Positions 52,179 to 60,884 of a stretch of 64,000 bases of DNA are shown here, piece by piece; positions within the stretch are counted from its first letter, which is position 1; every line of letters begins with the position of its first letter. The DNA is from Anaerostipes faecalis (GTDB taxonomy: Bacteria > Bacillota > Clostridia > Lachnospirales > Lachnospiraceae). Below the pieces are notes generated by a model that did not search any database, was not told the origin of the DNA, and was given only the letters and a program-made list of their open reading frames with translations. The translations under genes were made by a program, and so were the position numbers. The stretch lies in assembly GCF_018982945.1 (NCBI RefSeq), contig NZ_JABRXE010000004.1, positions 62,001 to 126,000 on the forward strand. The letters are read 5' to 3'.

Positions 52179-53375
52179 ATGTTAAAAGGGAAAACCGTTG
52201 TACTGGGAGTAACTGGAAGTGTTGCTGCATATAAGATGGCAAATGTGGCCAGCATGTTGGTAAAACGTGGATGTGAAGTCCATGTTATCATGACAAAAAA
52301 TGCCACAAATTTTATTAATCCCATTGCATTTGAAAGCCTGACCAATACCAAATGTCTTGTGGAAACATTTGACAGGAATTTTCAGTTCCATGTTGCACAT
52401 GTTTCTTTGACAGATAAAGCAGATGTTATGTTGATTGCTCCTGCATCTGCCAATATCATTGGGAAAATTGCAGGAGGAATCGCAGATGATATGCTTTCCA
52501 CAACAGTGATGGCATGTAAAAAACCTGTCATTATCGCTCCGGCAATGAATACCAAAATGTATGAAAATCCAATCCTGCAGGATAACCTGGATAAATTAAG
52601 AAGATTTGGTTATGAAATCATTGAACCTGATTCCGGACATTTGGCATGTGGTACTACAGGTGCAGGGAAAATGCCTTCAGAAGAAGTACTTGTAGCTCAT
52701 ATTGAAAGACAGATCGCTATGGAAAAAGATATGAAGGGTAAAAAAGTCCTGGTTACAGCAGGTCCTACCATTGAAGCCATTGATCCTGTTCGTTTTATCT
52801 CTAATCACTCTTCAGGAAAAATGGGGTATGCAATTGCCAAGGCAGCAATGTTAAGAGGAGCAGAAGTCACATTGGTAACAGGAAAGACATCTTTAGAACC
52901 GCCAATGTTTGTAGATGTTGTTCCGGTTAACAGTGCAGCTGATATGTATAAAGCGGTGACTGAGAAAAAGGACCAGCAGGATATTATCATAAAAGCAGCA
53001 GCAGTTGCTGATTATACTCCGGCAGAAGTCAGTGATGAGAAAGTAAAGAAAAAAGATGCAGATATGAGCATATCTCTGGTTCGTACAAAAGATATTCTGG
53101 GAACATTGGGAGTTCAGCGGAAAAAAGGACAATTTTTGTGCGGATTTTCCATGGAAACTCAGAACATGCTTGAAAACTCCAGAGCGAAACTGCAAAAAAA
53201 GAACATTGATATGATCGTGGCAAACAATCTCAAAGAAGAAGGTGCCGGATTTAAGACAGATACCAATGTGGTGACTTTTATTACCAGAAATGAAGAAAAA
53301 CAGCTTCCGAAATTAACCAAAAATCAGGTTGCAGATGAACTTTTAGATTATATTCTGAAACAGATGGAAGCATAA
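52179..53375 (+). CDS. coaBC: Bifunctional phosphopantothenoylcysteine decarboxylase/synthase
   Basis: A 398-residue CoaBC (Dfp). The N-terminal flavodoxin-like CoaC domain has GVTGSVAAYKMANVASML, the catalytic FQFHVAHVSL and PAMNTKMYENP. The C-terminal CoaB synthetase has VTAGPTIEAIDPVRFISN HSSGKMG and IIKAAAVADY. It converts 4'-phosphopantothenate plus cysteine to 4'-phosphopantetheine, extending the pan operon toward CoA. It starts 9 bases after panD. Confidence 0.96.
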   Translation: MLKGKTVVLGVTGSVAAYKMANVASMLVKRGCEVHVIMTKNATNFINPIAFESLTNTKCLVETFDRNFQFHVAHVSLTDKADVMLIAPASANIIGKIAGGIADDMLSTTVMACKKPVIIAPAMNTKMYENPILQDNLDKLRRFGYEIIEPDSGHLACGTTGAGKMPSEEVLVAHIERQIAMEKDMKGKKVLVTAGPTIEAIDPVRFISNHSSGKMGYAIAKAAMLRGAEVTLVTGKTSLEPPMFVDVVPVNSAADMYKAVTEKKDQQDIIIKAAAVADYTPAEVSDEKVKKKDADMSISLVRTKDILGTLGVQRKKGQFLCGFSMETQNMLENSRAKLQKKNIDMIVANNLKEEGAGFKTDTNVVTFITRNEEKQLPKLTKNQVADELLDYILKQMEA

Positions 53376-53499
53376 CAATTGCAGGAAACTTCAATAGAAG
53401 ATGTTTATAAAAATTAAATAAAAAATCGTACAAATTCTTTCTTTTTTTCTCCCCTATGGTAAAATATATGTATAGGACAGAAAGGGAGCAATTATAAGA

Positions 53500-54996
53500 A
53501 TGAAAGCAGTGAATAAAGTTCGATTAATCTATTTGCCAGCGATTGTACTACCGTTTTTTGCAATGATAGTATCAATCGCTGCTTTAAGTGTAGGCTATGT
53601 GCGGATGACAGATACTGAAGTGACAGAAGATGCCTTTGAACGGGTCGTGAATCCGTTAAAGACTATGAATAATTCCACAAAAGGAATATTCAAAGAACTT
53701 GAAAAGAAGGCATTGATTCAGCCGGAAGTATTTGAAGACCAGAAATATCTGGAGATGATAAATCATAAGCTCTCAGATAAAGATTCCTATCTGATCGTCA
53801 GAAAGAATGGAAGTATTGTTTACAGAGGAAAAGCTGATAGTGATCCGGAACTGGAGACTAAACTGCCAGAGTACGGAAGTGGTGGAAGTGACCAGGACAG
53901 AGGCTTTTTCGTCGGAAAACCAGGGAATTATCTGGTAAAACAACAGGATTTTGAATATCAGGATGGTGGAAAAGGCTCTGTTTTTATTATGACAGATTTG
54001 GGAACAGTTCTTCCACGTTATAAGAATATGATCATACAGGTATTTTTTGCTGTTCTGGGAGTTCTTATTTTAACCAGCAGTTTTCTTTCTTGGTTCATGT
54101 ATAAGGAATTTGTGGGACCGATTCGTCAGTTAAAGGCAGGAGCAGAGCGAATTAAAGATGGAAATCTTGATAATGACGTTGTGATATACAGCGGTGGTGA
54201 AGAAGTCAGAGAATTATGCGATGCCTTTAATGAAATGCGGGCAGAGCTGAAAGATTCTATTGATGCCAGAATGGTCTATGAAAAACAGAATCGTGATCTG
54301 ATCAGTAATATTTCTCATGACCTGAAAACCCCGATTACAGCTATTAAAGGGTATGTGGAAGGTATTATGGATGGTGTGGCAGATACTCCAGAAAAGATGG
54401 ATCGTTATATCAAGACCATTTATAACAAGGCAAATGATATGGATGTGCTGATCAATGAATTATCCCTTTATTCAAAGATTGATTCCAATATTATTCCTTA
54501 TAATTTTGAAAAGATTAATATAAATGCATATTTTAAAGACTGCGTTGATGAAATCGGAGCTGATTTGGAACAGAAAGGAATGCTGTTTTCATATAGAAAT
54601 TACTGTTCAGCTAACACCACAGTTACGGCAGATCCTGAGCAGTTAAAGAGGGTCATTAATAATATTATCAATAATGCGTGTAAATATAATAATAAGGCCA
54701 AAGGAAAGGTGAGTATTACTTTGACAGAATTTGACCGGAAAGTGCAGATTGAGATTAAGGATAATGGAATTGGAATTTCTAAGGAGGATCTGCCTCATAT
54801 TTTCCGAAGAACTTATCGGGCAGATATGTCAAGAAATTCTGCAGGGGGAAGTGGCCTGGGATTATCTATATGTAAAAAAATCATAGAAGAACATGGTGGC
54901 GAGATTTGGGCAGAGAGTAAATTACGTGCCGGAACAACCATATTCTTTACATTGAATAAAGTGCTGGATAAATCAAAGGAGAATGAAAATGAGTAA
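53500..54996 (+). CDS. Sensor histidine kinase (HAMP, HisKA, HATPase)
   Basis: A 498-residue membrane kinase. Two helices (residues about 10-31 and 177-197) flank an extracytoplasmic sensor domain. HAMP is followed by the HisKA box ISHDLKTPITAIKGYVEG with the phospho-His, then the ATPase N box NNIINNACKYNN, and G boxes IKDNGIGIS and GGSGLGLSICKK. The sensor input is unknown. Its stop overlaps the regulator start by 8 bases, so the two genes act as a pair. Confidence 0.94.
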   Translation: MKAVNKVRLIYLPAIVLPFFAMIVSIAALSVGYVRMTDTEVTEDAFERVVNPLKTMNNSTKGIFKELEKKALIQPEVFEDQKYLEMINHKLSDKDSYLIVRKNGSIVYRGKADSDPELETKLPEYGSGGSDQDRGFFVGKPGNYLVKQQDFEYQDGGKGSVFIMTDLGTVLPRYKNMIIQVFFAVLGVLILTSSFLSWFMYKEFVGPIRQLKAGAERIKDGNLDNDVVIYSGGEEVRELCDAFNEMRAELKDSIDARMVYEKQNRDLISNISHDLKTPITAIKGYVEGIMDGVADTPEKMDRYIKTIYNKANDMDVLINELSLYSKIDSNIIPYNFEKININAYFKDCVDEIGADLEQKGMLFSYRNYCSANTTVTADPEQLKRVINNIINNACKYNNKAKGKVSITLTEFDRKVQIEIKDNGIGISKEDLPHIFRRTYRADMSRNSAGGSGLGLSICKKIIEEHGGEIWAESKLRAGTTIFFTLNKVLDKSKENENE

Positions 54997-55678
54997 AATT
55001 TTAATCGTAGAAGATGAACTTGCAATTGCAGAACTGGAGAAAGACTATTTGGAATTAAGTTCCTTCGAAGTTGAAATTGAAACAGATGGTAAAAAGGGTA
55101 TGGAGATGGCATTGAAGAATGATTATGACATGGTCATTTTGGATATTATGCTCCCTGGAGTGGATGGATTTGAAATCTGTAAGCAGATTCGTGCTGTAAA
55201 AGAAATTCCAATATTAATGGTTTCTGCAAGAAAAGAAGATATTGATAAAATCAGGGGACTTGGCCTTGGAGCAGATGACTACATTACAAAACCATTTAGT
55301 CCAAGTGAGCTGGTTGCCAGAGTAAAAGCTCATCTGAATCGCTATCAGAGACTGGTAAATAATCAGATGGATGTAAATGATGTCATTGAGATTCGCGGAT
55401 TGAAAATCGACAAAACAGCAAGAAGAGTTTATCTTAATGATGAAGAAAAAATATTTACCACCAAGGAATTTGATCTTCTGACTTTTCTGGCCAGCCATCC
55501 AAACAGGGTCTTTACAAAAGAGGAATTGTTTAATAAAATCTGGGATATGGAGTCACTGGGAGATATTGCAACCGTTACTGTTCATATTAAAAAAATCCGG
55601 GAGAAAATTGAGATGGATACATCAAAACCTCAGTATATTGAAACTATCTGGGGAGTAGGATATCGATTTAAAATGTAG
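54989..55678 (+). CDS. OmpR/PhoB-family response regulator
   Basis: A 229-residue regulator with a receiver domain (ILIVEDE, phospho-acceptor Asp52 in VILDIMLPG, conserved Lys in YITKPF) and an OmpR-type winged helix (FTTKEFDLLTFLASHPNRVFTK, VTVHIKKIREKIE). I chose the ATG at 54989, 7 bases after AAAGGAG. It overlaps the kinase by 8 bases. Target genes are unknown. Confidence 0.94.
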   Translation: MSKILIVEDELAIAELEKDYLELSSFEVEIETDGKKGMEMALKNDYDMVILDIMLPGVDGFEICKQIRAVKEIPILMVSARKEDIDKIRGLGLGADDYITKPFSPSELVARVKAHLNRYQRLVNNQMDVNDVIEIRGLKIDKTARRVYLNDEEKIFTTKEFDLLTFLASHPNRVFTKEELFNKIWDMESLGDIATVTVHIKKIREKIEMDTSKPQYIETIWGVGYRFKM

Positions 55679-55687
55679 GTATAGTTT

Positions 55688-56398
55688 ATGAGAAAGAAGA
55701 AGATTGAAGTTTTATATAAAGATGAAGCAATTGTGGTTTGTGTGAAACCAAAAGGCATGCCTACGGCAAGTGACAAATCAGGAGATATGGATTTGCTTCA
55801 TCAGCTAAAAAATCAGCTGTTTTTTGAAGAAAAAGGAACTAATGAACCGGAGTTATATGTGGTACACCGGCTGGATCGTCCGGTAGGCGGGGTTATGGTA
55901 TTTGCCAGGACAAAAGAGGTAGCAGCTAATTTAAGCGAGCAGATCAGAAACCATCAGTTTCAAAAGGATTATCAGGCGGTATTAACAGGCTGGCTGCCTG
56001 AAGATGAAGGCACATTTCGGGATTTTTTATTAAAGGATGAACGTAAGAATGTTTCTAAGGTGGTAAAAGAGGGAACACCAGGTGCCCGTGAAGCTGTATT
56101 GGATTATGAAGTTATTGATATGATGGAATCCAAGAAGATGAAATACACTTATTGTCTGATTCATCTTCTTACAGGAAGGCATCACCAAATCCGGGTACAG
56201 ACATCATCCAGAGGATTTGGCATATGGGGTGACACCAAATATAATCCATTGTTTCAGAAAACAAAGAAGAAATATAAAGAAATTGGATTATATGCCACAA
56301 GAATCAGCTTTTGCCATCCAGTTACCAATGAGAAGCGCAGTTTTAAGGTAGAACCTTCCGGAGAAGCATTTGAACTGCTTGAAATGACAGATTATTAG
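55688..56398 (+). CDS. RluA-family pseudouridine synthase
   Basis: A 236-residue pseudouridine synthase. The catalytic Asp lies in VVHRLDRPVGGVMVFARTK, and RHHQIRVQTSSRGFGIWGD is the RluA motif III. It lacks an N-terminal S4 domain, so it is the short form. The RNA target is unknown. It begins 10 bases after the response regulator gene, possibly on the same mRNA. Confidence 0.92.
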   Translation: MRKKKIEVLYKDEAIVVCVKPKGMPTASDKSGDMDLLHQLKNQLFFEEKGTNEPELYVVHRLDRPVGGVMVFARTKEVAANLSEQIRNHQFQKDYQAVLTGWLPEDEGTFRDFLLKDERKNVSKVVKEGTPGAREAVLDYEVIDMMESKKMKYTYCLIHLLTGRHHQIRVQTSSRGFGIWGDTKYNPLFQKTKKKYKEIGLYATRISFCHPVTNEKRSFKVEPSGEAFELLEMTDY

Positions 56399-56413
56399 GA
56401 GCATGAAATTATT

Positions 56414-57190
56414 ATGAGATTCAGACCATGTATTGATATTCACAATGGAAAAGTTAAACAAATCGTCGGGGGAAGCCTGCTGGATCAGGGGGACTGGGCA
56501 CAGGAAAATTTTGTATCTGTGCATGATGGAGGATTTTATGGTAAACTATATAATGATAATAACTTAAAAGGTGGACATATTATTTTACTTAATGCAAAGG
56601 ATTCAGACTATTATGAAGCTGATCGTGCAGAAGCAGTAAAGGCACTGGAAGCTTTTCCAGGAGGTCTGCAGGTAGGCGGAGGAATAACAGATGAAAACGC
56701 AGCTTATTTTTTAAAAAAAGGAGCATCTCATGTAATTGTGACGTCTTTTGTATTTGTAAATGGAGAGATTCGTTTTGACCGTCTGGATGCTTTGACACAG
56801 GCGGTTGGAAAAGAACATATAGTACTTGATCTAAGCTGTAGAAAAAAGGATGAAGGCTATTTTGTTGTAACGGATCGTTGGCAGAAGTTTACCAGAGAAC
56901 AGCTTACAGTTGATCTGTTAAAGCAGCTGGAACAGTATTGTGACGAATTTTTGATACATGGAGTAGATGTGGAAGGAAAAGCCCAGGGAATTGATCAGAA
57001 ACTAGTCAGTATTCTGGCAGAGTATCAGGGAAATCCTGTTACATATGCCGGTGGTGTACGTAATTTTGAGGATTTGGAAATATTAAAAAAATATGGAGAG
57101 AACCGCATTGATGTAACCATAGGAAGTGCATTGGATTTATTTGGAGGCACGATGAATTTTTCAGAAGTGTTGTCCTATTGCGGAAAATAG
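56414..57190 (+). CDS. hisA: Eukaryotic-type HisA (ProFAR isomerase)
   Basis: A 258-residue TIM-barrel enzyme matching the eukaryotic-type ProFAR isomerase (HIS6) rather than the common bacterial HisA. The FRPCIDIHNGKVKQIVGGSL start, LQVGGGITDENAAYFL and VTYAGGVRNFEDL are typical. It would isomerise ProFAR to PRFAR in histidine biosynthesis. No other his gene lies in the window. The phosphate-binding Gly motifs are present. The start follows AGGAGC. Confidence 0.85.
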   Translation: MRFRPCIDIHNGKVKQIVGGSLLDQGDWAQENFVSVHDGGFYGKLYNDNNLKGGHIILLNAKDSDYYEADRAEAVKALEAFPGGLQVGGGITDENAAYFLKKGASHVIVTSFVFVNGEIRFDRLDALTQAVGKEHIVLDLSCRKKDEGYFVVTDRWQKFTREQLTVDLLKQLEQYCDEFLIHGVDVEGKAQGIDQKLVSILAEYQGNPVTYAGGVRNFEDLEILKKYGENRIDVTIGSALDLFGGTMNFSEVLSYCGK

Positions 57191-57205
57191 ATGGAGGGTA
57201 ATATA

Positions 57206-57679
57206 ATGAAATTATTGTATGAAGCCAGTAATTTTACCATACAGGTACATTGGGTTGTACCATTTGCAATCTTAGGTTTTATTGGAGCATTACTTCTTCT
57301 TTTTGCCAAGAAACCTTTTTTTAAGCTGCTTTCAGCAGTTTGTCTGACTATTTGTGCTATTGCTGCATTGCGTTTTACTTTTGGCTATATGCAGATTATT
57401 CATACTTATAAACAGGGAAAATATCAGACAATTGAAGGTTATGTGGAAAACTTTGTTCCTGCTTCTGTTGGAGGCGAGGATAAGGAAGATATGGAAGAAG
57501 AAAGTTTTGATATCAAGGGTGTTCATTTTTCTTATGGAGACAGATTCATTAAGAAGTTTGGATACCATCTGCCATCCACCCAGGGAGGTTATATAAAAAG
57601 AGATGGTCAGTATTTAAGAATTGGTTATATTCAGACAGAAAAAGGTCATGTGATTGTTAAAATAGAAGAACGTAAATAA
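57206..57679 (+). CDS. Small membrane protein of unknown function
   Basis: A 157-residue protein with two helices near the N-terminus (residues about 15-31 and 38-58), followed by a soluble domain of about 100 residues (YQTIEGYVENFVPASVGGED, then VHFSYGDRFIKKFGYHLPST). I recognise no family. Start at the ATG after GGAGGGT. It lies 15 bases after hisA and a terminator follows, so the two may be co-transcribed. Confidence 0.7.
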   Translation: MKLLYEASNFTIQVHWVVPFAILGFIGALLLLFAKKPFFKLLSAVCLTICAIAALRFTFGYMQIIHTYKQGKYQTIEGYVENFVPASVGGEDKEDMEEESFDIKGVHFSYGDRFIKKFGYHLPSTQGGYIKRDGQYLRIGYIQTEKGHVIVKIEERK

Positions 57680-57681
57680 AA

Positions 57682-57722
57682 ATGCCGGAATCTCATGGTA
57701 ATGGAGATTCCGGTATTTTCTG
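57682..57722 (+). terminator. Terminator after the small membrane protein
   Basis: ATGCCGGAATCTC, an 8-base loop and GGAGATTCCGGTAT, followed by TTTCTG. Confidence 0.85.
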
Positions 57723-57733
57723 TTAGGAATGTA

Positions 57734-58195
57734 TTACTGTTTGCGCATATATTCTGCGCCCTTTTTTGCAAGCTTTGCACGAATACCTTTCTTTTCTGGT
57801 TCAGGTGGTGCAACATTACGAAGATTTTTGATACTTGTAATATAAATTCCACTTACAACAGCCTTAATTTCAGCCTTTACAGGAACATCATCAAAGATTG
57901 CTTCGTCACATAAAAGTGGAGTAATCTTAGGACCAATTTTAACTTTAACAATTGGTACTTTAGACATCTTTGCGCGCTTTGGAATATTGTCAGTAACCAT
58001 TTTAGGAAAGCCTGCATCCATAATCTTCATACGTTTCTTGTCTATGACAAGCATGGAAACAGTCTGTGCCATCTCATCCAGCTGAGCTCTCTGCTCTTCC
58101 TGTTTCTTCTGCATTTTGTTACCATAGTAATACAGAATACCTAATATAGCAGCGATGATTATTCCAACGATTAAAAGAATTAACCATATTTTCAT
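57734..58195 (-). CDS. Conserved-looking hypothetical with one N-terminal helix
   Basis: A 153-residue protein. One helix (residues 3-23) is followed by a Gln/Lys-rich coiled coil (KMQKKQEEQRAQLDEMAQ) and a compact domain with IGPKITPLLCDEAIFDDVPV. I cannot name the family. The start has AGGAGGAA on the minus strand. It is 33 bases downstream of the acyltransferase gene, suggesting an envelope role (inference). Confidence 0.7.
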   Translation of the reverse strand: MKIWLILLIVGIIIAAILGILYYYGNKMQKKQEEQRAQLDEMAQTVSMLVIDKKRMKIMDAGFPKMVTDNIPKRAKMSKVPIVKVKIGPKITPLLCDEAIFDDVPVKAEIKAVVSGIYITSIKNLRNVAPPEPEKKGIRAKLAKKGAEYMRKQ

Positions 58196-58228
58196 TATTC
58201 TTTTTCCTCCTGTTAAATTTTCAACATC

Positions 58229-58984
58229 CTACATTATATCATCTTTTGTTTCAATTGTCTTATGTTTTTTTCGCATTTCGATAATTTCTTCACGAATAAA
58301 TGCACCAAGATGCTTTTGTGATGCACGATCTATTTCATCAGGATAAATTGGATCACCAAATGTGATATGAACAGTTGCAGGTTTTACAGTATAAAGCCGG
58401 TTGTTTTCCAGAATGTCTGCAGTTCCGGAGATAGCCATGGGAACAATAGGAACATTGGCCTTTAAGGCAGGACGAAGGCTGCCTTCTTTAAAGGCATGAG
58501 GATCATCATCCTGGCTTCTTGTTCCTTCAGGGAAAATTACCATGGAAAATCCATCCTTCAGGTATTGTGTTCCAACATTCATGGTTTTTAGACCTTCCTT
58601 TAAATTTTTACGGTCTAAAAACAGACAATTGATAAATTCCATCCAGTGACGGAGACATGGAATTTTTTCCATTTCTTTCTTTGCAAAAAAACCGGCACCG
58701 GTTGGAGTGGCAACGAATCCACATAAAATGTCATAATAACTGCTATGGTTTCCAACATACAGCACGGCAGTGTCAGAAGGAATTTTTTCTCTTCCCTCAA
58801 CGATCAGATTTGTTCCAGCAAGACGCAGACAGCGGATAAAAGCATTCATAACCATGTGCTGAGCCATTTTGGAACGTTTATGTGACCGACCGGTTTTGTT
58901 CCAGTGGTTGAACAAAGGATACAAAGGTGCCGTTAATGTCAGGAAAAAAAACAGATAGATTATATCGGCAAAAAAACGAATCAT
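58229..58984 (-). CDS. plsC: 1-acyl-sn-glycerol-3-phosphate acyltransferase
   Basis: A 251-residue PlsC-type acyltransferase at the membrane. It has an N-terminal helix, the acyltransferase motif GNHSSYYDILCGF (HxxxxD), the glycerophosphate-binding FPEGTRSQDD and VPIVPMAISG. It would add the second acyl chain to lysophosphatidic acid. The start follows GAAGGGAG. Confidence 0.92.
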   Translation of the reverse strand: MIRFFADIIYLFFFLTLTAPLYPLFNHWNKTGRSHKRSKMAQHMVMNAFIRCLRLAGTNLIVEGREKIPSDTAVLYVGNHSSYYDILCGFVATPTGAGFFAKKEMEKIPCLRHWMEFINCLFLDRKNLKEGLKTMNVGTQYLKDGFSMVIFPEGTRSQDDDPHAFKEGSLRPALKANVPIVPMAISGTADILENNRLYTVKPATVHITFGDPIYPDEIDRASQKHLGAFIREEIIEMRKKHKTIETKDDIM

Positions 58985-59021
58985 TAGTTTCTCCCTTCAA
59001 ATATTAAAAATATTTTAGAAT

Positions 59022-60473
59022 TTAATTAGATTTCTGATCTAAAAGCTGATTCTTCAACTGATACAGAGGAACAGATAAATCAACGTAAACTTCCTGCGGA
59101 TTCACAAGACGTCTGCTTTCGTCCCACAAAGAATTCAGTTCCTGTTGACAGTAGCTGCGAATCTCCATAACAGAAGGACTTTCGTAAAAACATTGTCCTT
59201 TTTTAAAAACTGGAACAAGAAGTTCCCTCATTTGGTAGGTTCCACCAGGAATTCTCAATTTTTTCCAGGTTGCCAGAGGATCAAAAATCACAAGATCACA
59301 AGATGGATCATAAACTTCATCAGAGAGGCATATTAAATCCCCACGAATTTTCCCGGTTTCTTTATCATATATTCTGAAAACAGTTTTATTTCCCGGATTT
59401 GTAATTTTTACAGGGTTTTCAGATATCTTGATTTTAGCAGTGAAATCAGGTTCGTCCTTATGTTTAGAAGCGGCAAGTTTATAGACACCTCCAAAAGCAG
59501 GACAGTCTGAGGATGTAATAAGTTTTGTGCCTACACCCCAGGATGTAATAGGAGCACCCTGATGGAGCAGACTGGAAATGATATGCTCATCCAGGTCTCC
59601 AGATGCTGCAATTACTGCGTCGGGGAATCCGGCTTCATCCAGCATTATTCTTGCTTTTTTTGTTAAATATGCTAAATCACCGCTGTCAAGACGTATTCCG
59701 TATCGTGCAGGAGTACGACCTTCCTCTTTAAGTTCGCGGAAAACGCGGATTGCATTTGGTATTCCAGAACGTAAAGTGTCGTAGGTATCAACCAGAAGAG
59801 TACATGCCTCAGGATACAAATCTGCATAGGCACGAAAGGCAGTATATTCATCATCAAAGCTCATAATCCAGCTGTGGGCATGAGTTCCAAGAACAGGAAC
59901 ATCAAACAGTTTACCGGCAAGAACATTGGAAGTTCCATCGCAGCCGCCAATCATAGCGGCTCTTGCACCATATGTTCCGGCATCAGGACCCTGGGCACGG
60001 CGTAACCCGAATTCCATAATTCCTTTGCCGCCGGCAGCATAGACAACTCGGCTTGCTTTGGTAGCAATAAGACTTTGATGATTGATGATATTTAACACTG
60101 CAGTTTCGATCAGTTGTGCCTCCATCATCGGGGCGACAACTTTTAACAGTGGTTCCATAGGAAAAACTACAGTTCCCTCAGGAATTGCGTAAATATCTCC
60201 GCTGAAATGATATCCTGCAAGATATTCAAGAAAGTCTTCATCAAAAATCCCAAGTCCGCGAAGGTAATCAATATCTTCATAGGAAAAAGACAGATTTTTG
60301 ATGTAGTCAATAACCTGATCAAGACCACATGTAATTGCATAACTTCCGCCGGAAGGATTTTCCCGGTAGAATACATCGAATACGACAGTTTCATCGTTTT
60401 TGGTTTTAAAATAACCCTGCATCATGGTAAGTTCATAAAAATCTGTGAGCAGAGTAAGATCATGTATATCCAT
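59022..60473 (-). CDS. pncB: Nicotinate phosphoribosyltransferase
   Basis: A 483-residue NAPRTase that makes nicotinate mononucleotide in NAD salvage. It contains TLLTDFYELTMMQGYF at the N-terminus, EFGLRRAQGPDAGTYGARAA, and GVGTKLITSSDCPAFGGVYKL. The start at 60473 follows AAAGGAG. It is monocistronic or follows the HPr gene on the minus strand (78 bases). Confidence 0.95.
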   Translation of the reverse strand: MDIHDLTLLTDFYELTMMQGYFKTKNDETVVFDVFYRENPSGGSYAITCGLDQVIDYIKNLSFSYEDIDYLRGLGIFDEDFLEYLAGYHFSGDIYAIPEGTVVFPMEPLLKVVAPMMEAQLIETAVLNIINHQSLIATKASRVVYAAGGKGIMEFGLRRAQGPDAGTYGARAAMIGGCDGTSNVLAGKLFDVPVLGTHAHSWIMSFDDEYTAFRAYADLYPEACTLLVDTYDTLRSGIPNAIRVFRELKEEGRTPARYGIRLDSGDLAYLTKKARIMLDEAGFPDAVIAASGDLDEHIISSLLHQGAPITSWGVGTKLITSSDCPAFGGVYKLAASKHKDEPDFTAKIKISENPVKITNPGNKTVFRIYDKETGKIRGDLICLSDEVYDPSCDLVIFDPLATWKKLRIPGGTYQMRELLVPVFKKGQCFYESPSVMEIRSYCQQELNSLWDESRRLVNPQEVYVDLSVPLYQLKNQLLDQKSN

Positions 60474-60551
60474 GACAACTCCTTTATTAAAAAATTGACG
60501 AATTTTGTTATCCTTCAATATTATATCATAGTCCGACAGAATCCAACAATG

Positions 60552-60815
60552 CTATTCTGCAAGTTCTTCGTTCATAATTCGGATGAATTCTTCCATGGCT
60601 TTATCTTCATCATTACCAGAAACAGATAAAATTATTTCATCGTTACAGCCGACACAGGCAGTCATAAGTGAAATTGGATTGCATACATCAAAACAGTTTC
60701 CGTTAAAAGTCATTGTAACAGTAGAATCAAATTTCTTTGCTGCGGCGGCCAAAGTAGTACATGGGCGTGCGTGAAGCCCCTGAGGTGATTTAATGATAAA
60801 TGAATGTGATTTCAT
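60552..60815 (-). CDS. HPr-family phosphocarrier protein
   Basis: An 87-residue HPr-like protein. The active His15 lies in PQGLHARPCTT with the adjacent Arg17. A Ser at 49 (NPISLM) replaces the usual Ser46 region. No ptsI is adjacent. Cys is unusually frequent (CFDVCN, ACVGC), which is not typical of HPr. It may be the cell's HPr or a regulatory paralogue like Crh. The start follows AAAGGGG. Confidence 0.85.
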   Translation of the reverse strand: MKSHSFIIKSPQGLHARPCTTLAAAAKKFDSTVTMTFNGNCFDVCNPISLMTACVGCNDEIILSVSGNDEDKAMEEFIRIMNEELAE

Positions 60816-60828
60816 AGTAATTCCCCTT

Positions 60829-60857
60829 TCATATTTTTTCTTATTGTAACATAAAAT
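60829..60857 (+). promoter_or_regulatory. Candidate sigma-E promoter of spoIID
   Basis: TCATATT (60829-60835), a 14-base spacer and CATAAAAT (60850-60857). The -35 fully fits KMATATT and the -10 fits CATACANT in seven of eight positions. spoIID is a known sigma-E gene. The start codon is 28 bases further on. Confidence 0.6.
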
Positions 60858-60884
60858 AGTAAGACGGACAAAAGGGGGATAGAA

